Assembly (NCBI RefSeq): GCF_900157365.1 | Contig: NZ_FUEZ01000004.1 | Location: 1,413,066 to 1,477,065 of the forward strand | DNA from: Mycobacterium numidiamassiliense | GTDB lineage: Bacteria; Actinomycetota; Actinomycetes; Mycobacteriales; Mycobacteriaceae | Length of the DNA stretch: 64,000 nucleotides | Direction: 5' to 3' | Part shown: positions 1-7,924 of the stretch, in pieces | How positions within the stretch are numbered: the stretch's first letter is position 1 | Layout of the letters: every line of letters starts with the position of its first letter | Program-made: the position numbers and the translations under genes | The notes under the pieces: generated by a model | The model's input: only the letters and a program-made list of their open reading frames with translations | Database searches by the model: none | Told to the model about the DNA's origin: nothing

Positions 1-1523
1 CGTTTGAGGATCTTGCCCGCGGGGCCGAGCGGGAACTCGCGCCAGAACACGAACCGGCGCGGCTGCTTGTAACCCGCCAATTCCGCGCGGCACAACGCGG
101 CGAGTTCGGCGGCCAGGGCGTCCTGGTCGGCGACGTGGGATTTGGGAATCACAGCGGCGACCGGCGTCTCACCCCACTCCGGGTCGGGAACCCCGACCAC
201 CGCCACCATGTCCACGCCGCGGTGCGAAGCGAGCACCCGCTCGATCTCCGCCGGGTAGACGTTGAACCCACCGGAGATGATGAGATCGGTTTTGCGCCCA
301 GTGATGTGGAGGTAGCCCTCCTCGTCAAGGAAGCCCAAGTCGCCGGAGCGCAACCCATCGGGACGAAACGTCTCGGCGGTCTGTTCGGGCCGGTTCCAGT
401 AGCCAATCGCATTGGCGGGGCTGGTGATCACGATTTCGCCGACGTCGCCGGGCTGGGCGTCTCTGCCGTCGACGTCGATGACGCGGATCACACACATCGG
501 GGTTTCCTGCCCGCATGAGGTTGAGATCGAGGTTTTGCCGGCAACGATGTCGCGATGATCCTGCGGGGTGAGAATCGTGGCCTGTCCGCCGCATTCGGTC
601 AGGCCGTAGCGCTGTTGCAGGTCACAACCGAGCAGGTCCATCGCTTTACGCGCGAGGCCCGGCGGCACGGGGGCTGAACCGTAGGAGATGCGCCGCAGGC
701 TCGACATGTCCCGCGGCGGGCCGTCCTCGAGGATCGCCAGCGTGCGGTGCAGCATCGTCGGGATGAACGTCGTGAACGTGATGGCACTGCGTTCGATCTC
801 GTCGATCACGGCCTGCGGGTCGAATCTCTGATGGATCACCATGGTCTGACCGAGATAAAGCCATGACACCGTGCGGACCATGCCGCCCGCCGTGAAGAAC
901 GGGGTGGTGGCAAGCATGACGTCCGAGCGGTTGGCCTCGGTCACAAGGTTCGTGTCCGCCGCCTGGTAGAGCAGGGCACGGTGGGTGTGCATCACGCCCT
1001 TGGCTCGACCGGTCGTGCCGCTGGTGTACAGGATGAACGCCACGTCATCCGGCGTGACGTCGCGGTGCCCGCCGCCGGGCTGCGCTTGCGCCAGCGCCGT
1101 CTCGTAGTCGGTGACCAATTCGCTCGTGTCGAGCGCTGAGCGGGCACCCACGCCCAATATCATTCCCAGCTCCGTCAATTCGCCCAGGAACCTGTCCAAG
1201 TGGTCCGCGTGGATGATCACCGCGCGCGCACCGGAGTCGTCGCATACGTGGGCGACCTCGTCGGGAGCCAGCCGGATGTTCACCGGTACCGTGATCAGCC
1301 CAGCCTTGGCCAGGCCGAACGAGATCTCGGGCCATTCAAGGCAATTGCGGGCGATCACCATCACTCGATCGCCCGGTGCCAGCCCCCGGCCGATCAGGAA
1401 GCTGGCGAGTCGACGGGCCCGCTCGTCGACCTGCGACCAGGTGAGCGCCCGGTCGGCGTCGACCAGCGCACGCTTCTCGGGGAAACGGCGGGCGTTGTTG
1501 GTTGCGATGTCACCGATGAGCAT
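1..1523 (-). CDS. Acyl-CoA synthetase (AMP-forming), 3' end cut by window edge
   Basis: This adenylate-forming ligase activates a carboxylic acid to its CoA thioester through an acyl-AMP. The P-loop motif YTSGTTGRAKG lies near residues 166-176. The C-terminal domain is present up to the catalytic-lysine region (GPAGKIL), which is the last thing visible before the edge, so only a few residues are missing. The ATG at 1523 is 16 nt after the stop of the dioxygenase beta subunit, so this is the last gene of a leftward six-gene operon. In the comparable ibuprofen cluster the ligase (IpfF) makes the aryl-acyl-CoA that the dioxygenase attacks. That role is inferred from gene content; the acid used cannot be read from the sequence. 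Confidence 0.9.
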   Translation of the reverse strand, partial: MLIGDIATNNARRFPEKRALVDADRALTWSQVDERARRLASFLIGRGLAPGDRVMVIARNCLEWPEISFGLAKAGLITVPVNIRLAPDEVAHVCDDSGARAVIIHADHLDRFLGELTELGMILGVGARSALDTSELVTDYETALAQAQPGGGHRDVTPDDVAFILYTSGTTGRAKGVMHTHRALLYQAADTNLVTEANRSDVMLATTPFFTAGGMVRTVSWLYLGQTMVIHQRFDPQAVIDEIERSAITFTTFIPTMLHRTLAILEDGPPRDMSSLRRISYGSAPVPPGLARKAMDLLGCDLQQRYGLTECGGQATILTPQDHRDIVAGKTSISTSCGQETPMCVIRVIDVDGRDAQPGDVGEIVITSPANAIGYWNRPEQTAETFRPDGLRSGDLGFLDEEGYLHITGRKTDLIISGGFNVYPAEIERVLASHRGVDMVAVVGVPDPEWGETPVAAVIPKSHVADQDALAAELAALCRAELAGYKQPRRFVFWREFPLGPAGKILK

Positions 1524-1539
1524 CAGATGAGAAGTCCGT

Positions 1540-2055
1540 TCAAATCAGGAAAGCGAGTGTCTCGACCGGGCCGCTTGCGTCGATCAGGTGCACGATCTTA
1601 CGAATCAGCCGCGGGCCTTCCGGGGACAAGCGAATCGTGTGGATAACCCGACCGGACCAGAAGCGTTGACGCACACGGTATTCAAACAATGCGAAGTTGG
1701 ATTCGACCGTGACGTTGTCGGCACCCGCGTCCACCACCTCGCTGTTGGAGATCACCCGCCGCATCACCGACGGTGGCGTCTGGGAGTGCCGGTTGCCGGT
1801 GTTGAGCTGCGCCACCCGGCTCTTGATCCGCCGCCGGTTGTCGTTGATGTAGGCCAGCGTGGTGCGCGGGTCGTCGTCGGGGTGCATCGGGACGCGATAC
1901 TCAACCGTGTCGTCGTCATCGGCCCACAGCGCCTCCCACTCCGAGTAGCGGCCCTCGTCGGCCAGGCGGGCCTCCAGATACAGAAACGACAGGATCTCGG
2001 GGTCTGGCAGCGGACGCAGAACGGGACGTGCCTGGGTTTCGGAATTGACGGTCAT
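1540..2055 (-). CDS. Aromatic-ring-hydroxylating dioxygenase, beta (small) subunit
   Basis: This 171-residue protein has the size and cone-shaped SnoaL/NTF2-like fold expected of Rieske dioxygenase beta subunits. Recognisable parts are the N-terminal helix containing FLYLEARLADEGRYSEWEAL and the later VVDAGADNVTVESNF and RVRQRFWSGRVIHTIR segments. The chosen ATG (2055) overlaps the alpha-subunit stop by 4 bp. A longer reading frame upstream is only overlap with the alpha gene. Beta subunits have a structural role in the alpha3beta3 hexamer and sometimes shape specificity. Strict coupling to the alpha gene implies equimolar synthesis. Confidence 0.9.
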   Translation of the reverse strand: MTVNSETQARPVLRPLPDPEILSFLYLEARLADEGRYSEWEALWADDDDTVEYRVPMHPDDDPRTTLAYINDNRRRIKSRVAQLNTGNRHSQTPPSVMRRVISNSEVVDAGADNVTVESNFALFEYRVRQRFWSGRVIHTIRLSPEGPRLIRKIVHLIDASGPVETLAFLI

Positions 2056-3347
2056 GCGCCCGCCGCTCCGCCGACGACCGAGGCCCAGTGTGCGTAGAAC
2101 CCGCGCTGGGGGGTCTCGGCACTCTTGTCCCGGTTGATGATTCCGGTCGTATCGTCGACATCGCTTTCTATGCCGCGGGCCAGCATCAGCCACTCGGGCA
2201 GCTCGGCGGCTAGGCCGGCCTGGTTGCGCATGCCGATCTCGCCGTCGTCGGCGATCAAGAATCCCGCCGGACCCATCGCCCCCTCGGAACGGCGCAACGT
2301 GCGCTCGTTCAGCGCATCCTGGCCGGGTATCAGAACCGCGGTGGTGTAGGCGACGGTGCGGTCGGGCGCCTGCGGCTCGACGAACATCACGTTCATCTCG
2401 GCCAGGAAAAGGTTGGGCCAGATCAACGTGTGTGGTGGACCCACCACCAGTGCGTCGTGCGCCTGCACGGAACCGTACGCGCCCTCGAGGGCGTCGACAT
2501 AGTCGGCGAGCTTGGCCCGCGGGATACGGCCGTACCAGACGAATTCCTCGTCGAGCTTCCGGTATTCGTCGCTGTAGTCGATCTCCGAATGGCCGTTGCC
2601 GAGATCGCGGACCAGCACGTCGACCTTAGTCGGGACGTGCGACACCTTGGCGGGCTTGATCGCGTCGTACACCGAGGCATGCGTGAACAGCGCGTGGTAG
2701 CCGTCGACGTTGTTCTCCACCACCATTTTCCAGTTGGCATGGTGCAAGTGCTTCATCCAATTGGCCCGCAAGTCGATCTCGCGGGTGGGGGACAGGTTCA
2801 GCAGACGATCGATGGCGCGCGTTGCCCTGCCAAGATGCTCGGACAACGAGATGCCCTCGGGCGCCAGCGACGCGAAGACGAATCCGCCGTAGCTGTCCAC
2901 CCGGGGCGCCTGGGCAAGGCCCAGCTCCGAACGCACCTGATTGAACGCATGGCCGTAACCCTCGCGCATCGGAACACCTTGCAGCGCACCGGTATTGCTA
3001 AACGTCCAGCCGTGATACGGGCACCGGAACGAGTTGGCGTTGCCCTTCTCGGCGTTGCACAGCTTGTTGGCCCGGTGGGTGCAGCGGTTGAGCACCACCC
3101 GAATCACGCCGTCCTTGCCGCGCGCCACGACGACCGGGTCATGCCCGATCATCCGGGTGAGGTAGTCGCCCGGCTCGCTGACCTCGCTCTCGTGGGCGAC
3201 GTACACCCATCCGGTCTTGAAGATAGTGTCCATTTCGCGGCGGAAGATCTCGGCGGACGTGTACACGGTTCCGTGCACGCGGTCACTTCGTATGACGCTG
3301 CCGACGTCGAAATCATCTACGGCAGAGGCGGATTCAAGGGTTGTCAC
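2052..3347 (-). CDS. Aromatic-ring-hydroxylating dioxygenase, alpha (Rieske) subunit
   Basis: The 431-residue catalytic subunit of a Rieske non-haem iron oxygenase inserts O2 into an aromatic ring. The Rieske [2Fe-2S] ligands are C89, H91, C109 and H112 (C-x-H-x17-C-x2-H). The mononuclear iron site is the D215-x2-H218-x4-H223 cluster, with D215 as the bridging Asp. The GTG start at 3347 overlaps the DUF35 stop (GTGA); an upstream extension would run through the DUF35 gene. No ferredoxin or reductase gene is in the window, so electrons must come from proteins encoded elsewhere. With a CoA ligase, thiolase-like protein and DUF35 in the same operon, the likely substrate is a CoA-activated aryl-alkanoate rather than a free arene; this is inference. 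Confidence 0.93.
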   Translation of the reverse strand: MTTLESASAVDDFDVGSVIRSDRVHGTVYTSAEIFRREMDTIFKTGWVYVAHESEVSEPGDYLTRMIGHDPVVVARGKDGVIRVVLNRCTHRANKLCNAEKGNANSFRCPYHGWTFSNTGALQGVPMREGYGHAFNQVRSELGLAQAPRVDSYGGFVFASLAPEGISLSEHLGRATRAIDRLLNLSPTREIDLRANWMKHLHHANWKMVVENNVDGYHALFTHASVYDAIKPAKVSHVPTKVDVLVRDLGNGHSEIDYSDEYRKLDEEFVWYGRIPRAKLADYVDALEGAYGSVQAHDALVVGPPHTLIWPNLFLAEMNVMFVEPQAPDRTVAYTTAVLIPGQDALNERTLRRSEGAMGPAGFLIADDGEIGMRNQAGLAAELPEWLMLARGIESDVDDTTGIINRDKSAETPQRGFYAHWASVVGGAAGA

Positions 3348-3784
3348 TGGTCCTCCAGGATGTCGATGGCCGGGATGGCGACGTCGCCGAGGTGGCGGAA
3401 ACCGATGTGCACCGCTGCGCCGATGGGCGGTGCGGTGCCGGCGGGTTGCACGGTTGTCATCACCATCCGGTGACCGCTCGTCAGCTCGACGTCGACGATG
3501 GGGTAGGGCATGACGCCGCGCACCAGGCCGGGCTCGCGCCGGTGCATGAGCGTCGCAGCGTGTACCGTTCCGCGCGGAGCGACTGTGCTCCAAGCGCGTT
3601 CGGCGGTCCCGCAGCTGTCGCAGACTTCTTGGTCGAGCTCGAGTGGCAGGGCGCACGCCGCGCAGAACGGCATCACGAGTTCGTTGCGTGAGGCCGCTCC
3701 GTACAGCGGCGCCAGCACATCGTCATCGGCGGCGGGTGCCAGCGCGCTGTCCAGCAGCCAGTCCTCGACCGCGGTGGCGGTCAT
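3344..3784 (-). CDS. DUF35 (zinc ribbon + OB-fold) partner of thiolase-like protein
   Basis: This 146-residue protein carries an intact rubredoxin-like zinc ribbon (FCAAC ... VCDSC) followed by an OB-fold domain (GTVHAATLMHRREPG ... GFRHLGD). Such DUF35 proteins form complexes with thiolase-fold proteins; in steroid side-chain degradation the Ltp2-ChsH2 DUF35 pair is a retro-aldolase that releases propionyl-CoA. Here it overlaps the thiolase-like gene by 4 bp upstream and the dioxygenase alpha gene downstream, which argues for a physical and functional partnership. It corresponds by position and family to IpfE of the ibuprofen cluster. Confidence 0.88.
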   Translation of the reverse strand: MTATAVEDWLLDSALAPAADDDVLAPLYGAASRNELVMPFCAACALPLELDQEVCDSCGTAERAWSTVAPRGTVHAATLMHRREPGLVRGVMPYPIVDVELTSGHRMVMTTVQPAGTAPPIGAAVHIGFRHLGDVAIPAIDILEDQ

Positions 3785-4935
3785 GCGGCGCGCTCCAGCA
3801 CCAACGCGGCATGGTGGTCCAGCCGGCCCCCGATGCCGCCAACCAGCGCCACCGTGGCACCGGGAACCTGACGTTGCCCGCCGGTGCCGCGCAGTTGAAT
3901 CATGGCCTCCGCCAACGGTGTCATGCCCTGCAGGTAGAAACCGGACAGCTGGCCACCGCCGGTGTTGGTCGGCAGCGTGCCGCCCGGCCCGGTGTGGCCG
4001 TCGCGCACGAATGCGCCCGCCGGAACGTCACCGGTGAGCCGGTATTCGTCGAGCAGCGCCAGGGTGACGATCGAGAACGGGTCATACAGCTCGGCGACGT
4101 GCAGGTCGGATCGGACCATGCCGGCCTGTTCGAGCGCGTCCTGCACCGCGCGCCCACCGCCGCCGAACCACGACTCGGCTCCCGCGCGACGGCGCCGCAC
4201 CGGATGTGCACGCCCAGTGCCGCGAATCCGCAATCGGGTGCCGCCGACCGAGGGCCGCCCGGTCAGTACGACGGCGACCGCGCCGTTCACCGGCCGGGCG
4301 CAGTCGAGCAGCCGAAGCGGCTCGGCGATCATCGGGGAAGCGTCGTAGTCGGCATCATCGAGCTGCTCTCGGTTGACCGCGTCAGGATTGCCGCGCGCCC
4401 ATCCCCTCGCGGTGGTGGCCACCGCCCGCAGCGCGTCGGCACTGGTGCCGGTGACGTGCAGCCAGCGCTGGGTCAGCAGTGCATACGTCGGCACCGAGCC
4501 AAGCAGCCCCGACGCCCGCTCCAGCCCGCGCACCCCGACATTGCCGCCGCTGTGTGCGTAAGTCGACCCTGCGCCGCGGCCGGCCACCAGGGGTGCGTCG
4601 GCGAATACGCACAGTACGGTCGACGCCTCACCGGAAAGGATCGCGTGGCGCGCGCGCTGGATCATGGCGATAGTCGTGGCGCCCTTGATCTCGACGTGCT
4701 CCAGCAGGCGCAGGTCCGAAAAGCCGGCCGCGGCGGCGAATCCAACCCCCAGCCGGTCCGGCCGGACGCCCTGCGACGAGCCGACCAGGATCCCGTCGAC
4801 ATCAGCGCGCCCGAGTCCGGCGTCGGCCAGCGCGGCGGCACTCGCCTTGACGGCCAGCTCCAGCGGCGTGGCGCCCGGACGCAGCGACATCGCGGTCATG
4901 CCCAGGCCGACCAGGTCGGCGTCGGCGATGCTCAC
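3781..4935 (-). CDS. Thiolase-like (SCP-x/Ltp type) protein, probable retro-aldolase
   Basis: This 384-residue thiolase-fold protein of the lipid-transfer/SCP-x class lacks key thiolase residues. The usual nucleophilic Cys region reads EIKGATTIAM with no Cys. The canonical GHP motif of the C-terminal half is replaced by LSGFYLQGM, which has Tyr instead of His. The conserved LYDPFS segment is present. These changes fit C-C cleavage by retro-aldol chemistry, as in Ltp2, rather than thiolysis. The GTG start at 4935 overlaps the preceding small gene by 4 bp, and the stop overlaps DUF35. By family it matches IpfD, which removes the propionyl side chain after ring dioxygenation. Confidence 0.88.
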   Translation of the reverse strand: MSIADADLVGLGMTAMSLRPGATPLELAVKASAAALADAGLGRADVDGILVGSSQGVRPDRLGVGFAAAAGFSDLRLLEHVEIKGATTIAMIQRARHAILSGEASTVLCVFADAPLVAGRGAGSTYAHSGGNVGVRGLERASGLLGSVPTYALLTQRWLHVTGTSADALRAVATTARGWARGNPDAVNREQLDDADYDASPMIAEPLRLLDCARPVNGAVAVVLTGRPSVGGTRLRIRGTGRAHPVRRRRAGAESWFGGGGRAVQDALEQAGMVRSDLHVAELYDPFSIVTLALLDEYRLTGDVPAGAFVRDGHTGPGGTLPTNTGGGQLSGFYLQGMTPLAEAMIQLRGTGGQRQVPGATVALVGGIGGRLDHHAALVLERAA

Positions 4936-5177
4936 GGCCGCTCCGTTGGCCGGCGTTCGCCGCGATAATTGCCCACCCTTACCCACTCTTCGCGATCTTC
5001 GGCGGTGGCCAAGGTGAAGCTGGCCAACTCCAAGGGACACAAGAAGACCTGCTCGCCGCCCTCGAGGTCCTCGACGAGCAGGCGGGGGCCGTTGCCGTTG
5101 ACGTCCAACGACAACCGCACGGCCGCGAACTCGTTGACCAGGTCGGCGAGGACGCGGCGTCCGGCCGGAGTGTTCAC
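4932..5177 (-). CDS. Small protein of unknown function, first gene of the dioxygenase operon
   Basis: This 81-residue acidic protein (…LADLVNEFAAVRLSLD… and VFLCPLELASFTLATAED) has no recognised domain, signal peptide or membrane segment. The GTG at 5177 is chosen over an upstream ATG at 5333 because a promoter (TTGATT, 17 bp, TAATAC) ends 7 nt before it, which makes the transcript essentially leaderless. It overlaps the thiolase-like gene by 4 bp, so its translation is coupled to the pathway. It could be an accessory or stability factor; no function is claimed. Confidence 0.7.
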   Translation of the reverse strand: MNTPAGRRVLADLVNEFAAVRLSLDVNGNGPRLLVEDLEGGEQVFLCPLELASFTLATAEDREEWVRVGNYRGERRPTERP

Positions 5178-5184
5178 CTGCCCA

Positions 5185-5213
5185 GTATTACCGCATACAA
5201 GTGTCAGAATCAA
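5185..5213 (-). promoter_or_regulatory. Promoter of the leftward dioxygenase operon
   Basis: On the minus strand a -35 TTGATT (5213-5208) and a -10 TAATAC (5190-5185) are separated by 17 bp. The -10 ends 7 nt before the GTG at 5177, predicting a leaderless mRNA. The spacer begins CTGACACTTG, holding one TGACA half-site in the register seen at 7895, but the second half-site is poor. Confidence 0.5.
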
Positions 5214-5337
5214 TGGACGAAGACGGAACGACGCCCTGGCGTATTGCGCGCAGGCCAAGTGGTGTGAGCCGTTATTCACATGGGAACATAGAGTTTGTGC
5301 GACGATGGGGAACGCGCGGAGCGACGTCAGCACTAGA

Positions 5338-5351
5338 TGACAGCTGTGTCA
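5338..5351. promoter_or_regulatory. Candidate operator, 14-bp palindrome class (TGACA-N4-TGTCA)
   Basis: The sequence TGACAGCTGTGTCA has perfect 5-bp arms around a 4-bp centre. A -10-like GATACT follows immediately (5352-5357), so a bound repressor would cover the promoter of the meta-cleavage operon starting at 5377. The same architecture recurs at six other sites in the window. Confidence 0.6.
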
Positions 5352-5376
5352 GATACTCCAGATGCGGGAAGGCGAG

Positions 5377-6300
5377 ATGAGCCAATTACAAGCACCGGCC
5401 GCGGCGGCCGACGTGAGCCGGGTCGACACGGAGAACTACCGCAGCATCTGGATGTATCTCAAGGAGCTCGAGTTCCGGCAAGGGTTCGTCGACATCGGAG
5501 TCAATGGTGTGTCCGTCCGTACCCGTTATGCCGAGGCGGGCGGGCCGGATAAGCCGCACGCCATCCTGCTGCACGGCACCGGCGGGCATTGGGAGACGTT
5601 TGCGCCCAACCTCGCCGCACTCTCGCAGCACTTCCATTGCGTCGCGATCGACATGGTCGGCAACGGGTTCTCCGACAAGCCGGACTACGACTATGAGATC
5701 GCGGTCTACGTCGAACACGTGCTGGGGGTGATGGACCACTTCGGCATGGCGTCGGCCAACTTCATCGCCATGTCGCTGGGTGCGTTCGTCGCGTCCGCGA
5801 TCTCCGTCGGCCATTCCGACCGGGTGGACAGGGTGATCCTGATGTCGCCGGCCGGGCGGGAGGCTTCGGCGTCGAACATGGCGCGCATTCGGGCGGAACG
5901 AACCAAGGCGGTCAACGAGCCGACCTGGGAGTCGCTGCACGGCGTGTTCGCCCACCTGATCGCCGACGAGGCCAATCGCCTGCCCGATCTCATCGGTTTG
6001 CGCCAGGCCGTCTATCGGCGCGAGGACACCCGCGACACCATCGACCGGCTGCTGATCCTGCAGGACGAAAAGGTCCGCCACCGCAACTTGATTCCGGACG
6101 ACAAGTGGCGCGGCATCGAGGCGCCGGTGATGATCGTGGCCTCGGGCAAGGACCACGGCGTTTACCAGGACACCGCGCGCACCCTCGCGGATCTGATCCC
6201 GAACTCAGAGGTGTTCGAGATGCCCTCGGTGCGGCACTGGCCGCATTTCGAGGATCCCGAGGCGTTCAACGCCGCGGCGATCGAGTTCCTCTCGAGATGA
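5377..6300 (+). CDS. Alpha/beta hydrolase, meta-cleavage product hydrolase (MhpC-like)
   Basis: This 307-residue alpha/beta-hydrolase probably performs C-C bond hydrolysis of a ring-fission product, releasing a carboxylic acid and a 2-hydroxydienoate. The oxyanion HGTGG motif is near residue 66, the nucleophile elbow is AMSLGA (S133; Ala replaces the first Gly of GxSxG), and D259 and H287 complete the probable triad. The ATG at 5377 is preferred over one at 5362 because AAGG lies 5-7 nt upstream. Its stop overlaps the hydratase start (ATGA). The downstream hydratase and aldolase make the meta-cleavage assignment strong; a simple esterase is the alternative. Confidence 0.85.
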   Translation: MSQLQAPAAAADVSRVDTENYRSIWMYLKELEFRQGFVDIGVNGVSVRTRYAEAGGPDKPHAILLHGTGGHWETFAPNLAALSQHFHCVAIDMVGNGFSDKPDYDYEIAVYVEHVLGVMDHFGMASANFIAMSLGAFVASAISVGHSDRVDRVILMSPAGREASASNMARIRAERTKAVNEPTWESLHGVFAHLIADEANRLPDLIGLRQAVYRREDTRDTIDRLLILQDEKVRHRNLIPDDKWRGIEAPVMIVASGKDHGVYQDTARTLADLIPNSEVFEMPSVRHWPHFEDPEAFNAAAIEFLSR

Positions 6301-7118
6301 GCAGACCCGCCGACGACGAGGTCGCGGAGATCGCTCGGCGGCTGTACGAGGCCGAGCAGACCCGCACGCCGATCCGACAGTTGTCGTTGGATTATCCCGA
6401 CATGACCATCGAGGATGCGTACGCGGTGCAGCGGGCACTCGTCGCGCTGAAGGTGGCCGACGGGCGAGAAGTGAAGGGCCGCAAGATCGGCCTGACCTCG
6501 AAGGTGATGCAGCGGTCGGTGTCGATCGACGAACCGGATTACGGCGCGCTGTTCGACGACATGTTCATCGAGGACGGCGGACGCATCCCGGTGGGCCGCT
6601 ACATCCGTCCCCGCGTCGAGGTCGAGTTGGCGTTCGTGCTGGGCGAGCAGCTATCCGGCCCGGGCGTCACGTTGTTCGACGTGCTGCGGGCGACCGAGTT
6701 CGTCACTCCGGCGCTCGAGATCCTCGACGCCAGGGTGCAGATGTCGGATCCCGAGACGGGCCATCTGCGCACCATCGTCGACACCATCGCCGACAACGCC
6801 GCGGACGCCGGTCTGGTTCTGGGCGGGCGGGTCTTCCGCCCATTGGACGTCGACCTGCGCTGGGTGGCGGCCCTGTTGCTGCGCAACGGCACCATCGAGG
6901 AGTCCGGGGTGGCCGCGGCGGTGCTCAACCATCCCGGCAACGGCGTGGCCTGGCTAGCCAATCGGCTTGCTCCGCACGGTGTTTCACTGAATCGCGGCGA
7001 GGTGATCCTGTCTGGATCGTTCACCAAGCCGGTGTTCGCCGAACCGGGGGACAGCTTTGTCGCCGACTATGGACCACTGGGCACGGTGTCGGTGACGTTC
7101 GATTCGGAGGCGTCGTGA
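6297..7118 (+). CDS. 2-oxo-hepta-3-ene-1,7-dioate / 2-keto-4-pentenoate hydratase family
   Basis: This 273-residue member of the fumarylacetoacetate-hydrolase-like hydratase group (HpaH/MhpD) adds water to the 2-hydroxy-2,4-dienoate left by the hydrolase, giving a 4-hydroxy-2-oxoacid. Family signatures include [22 protein letters not shown], the metal-site region [13 protein letters not shown] and [14 protein letters not shown]. Both ends overlap neighbouring genes by 4 bp, placing it as step two of a three-step coupled pathway. The HpaI-type aldolase next door hints at a product with a second carboxylate, but this is not decisive. Confidence 0.88.
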   Translation: MSRPADDEVAEIARRLYEAEQTRTPIRQLSLDYPDMTIEDAYAVQRALVALKVADGREVKGRKIGLTSKVMQRSVSIDEPDYGALFDDMFIEDGGRIPVGRYIRPRVEVELAFVLGEQLSGPGVTLFDVLRATEFVTPALEILDARVQMSDPETGHLRTIVDTIADNAADAGLVLGGRVFRPLDVDLRWVAALLLRNGTIEESGVAAAVLNHPGNGVAWLANRLAPHGVSLNRGEVILSGSFTKPVFAEPGDSFVADYGPLGTVSVTFDSEAS

Positions 7119-7879
7119 CGAACCGGTGGACGCAGCGGATCGGCGACGGCGACTCGCGGATCGGCATGTGGGTGGCCTCGGGCAGTGGCTACGTCACCGA
7201 AATCTGCGCGGGATCCGGAATCGACTGGCTGCTGCTGGATCAGGAGCATGCGCCCAACGATCTGCGCACCACGCTCGAACAGCTGCAGGTGCTTGCCGGC
7301 TACCCGGACGTCGATGTGCTGGTGCGTCCGCCGTCTGCCGACCCGGTGTTCATCAAGCAACTGCTCGACATCGGCGCGCAGAACATCATCGTTCCGATGA
7401 TCGATGGCCCCGGTGAGGCAGTCGCGGCGGTTGCCGCCACGCGGTACCCGCCCGAGGGGATTCGCGGGGTGGGCAGCGCGTTGGCCCGGGCATCGCGATG
7501 GAACCGCATTTCTGACTATCTCGTCACCGCCGATGCAACGGTGTCGTTGACGGTCCAAGTGGAGAGTGTGGCCGGCCTGGCGCAACTCGGCGAGATCGCC
7601 GACGTCGACGGCGTTGACGCCGTCTTCATCGGTCCGGCCGACCTGGCGGCCTCGATGGGCAAGCTCGGCCAGCCGGAGCATCCAGACGTCGTGAGCACCA
7701 TAGAAACTGCGTTGGCAACCATCGGCGAACACGGCAAGCGCGCCGGGGTCAACGCGTTCAGCGAATCGCTGGCACGCCGCTACATGACGGCCGGCGCGAG
7801 CTTCGTGCTCGTAGGAGCGGACGTGGCACTGCTGGCCCGTGGTGCCGAAGAACTGGCCGCAAGGTATCGCAGCCCATGA
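7115..7879 (+). CDS. HpcH/HpaI family class II aldolase
   Basis: This 254-residue aldolase of the HpaI (4-hydroxy-2-oxoheptane-1,7-dioate) type cleaves the hydratase product to pyruvate and an aldehyde. It shows the LDQEHAPND motif (E44/H45), the [16 protein letters not shown] strand and the [10 protein letters not shown] loop typical of the family. The GTG start overlaps the hydratase stop (GTGA). No acylating aldehyde dehydrogenase follows, so the aldehyde may be handled by an ALDH elsewhere, for example at 30143 or 54475. Confidence 0.9.
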   Translation: MTNRWTQRIGDGDSRIGMWVASGSGYVTEICAGSGIDWLLLDQEHAPNDLRTTLEQLQVLAGYPDVDVLVRPPSADPVFIKQLLDIGAQNIIVPMIDGPGEAVAAVAATRYPPEGIRGVGSALARASRWNRISDYLVTADATVSLTVQVESVAGLAQLGEIADVDGVDAVFIGPADLAASMGKLGQPEHPDVVSTIETALATIGEHGKRAGVNAFSESLARRYMTAGASFVLVGADVALLARGAEELAARYRSP

Positions 7880-7887
7880 CCGTCGCA

Positions 7888-7916
7888 TTGTTTCTGACTA
7901 TCGTGTCACCTAGAAT
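7888..7916 (+). promoter_or_regulatory. Promoter with embedded 14-bp operator, upstream of acyl-CoA dehydrogenase
   Basis: A -35 TTGTTT (7888-7893) and -10 TAGAAT (7911-7916) flank a 17-bp spacer that contains TGACTATCGTGTCA (7895-7908), the 14-bp operator with one arm mismatch. Transcription should start about 7 nt downstream, almost at the ATG (7925), so the mRNA would be nearly leaderless. The TTGNNN/operator/NAGAAT layout matches the promoters at 27.77 and 31.59 kb. Confidence 0.6.
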
Positions 7917-7924
7917 TCCGGATC

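Noticed and set aside
2430..3473. Long open frame on the plus strand opposite the dioxygenase alpha gene
   Set aside because: The minus strand encodes an unmistakable Rieske alpha subunit with all metal ligands; the plus-strand frame is a GC-rich antisense shadow with no family features.
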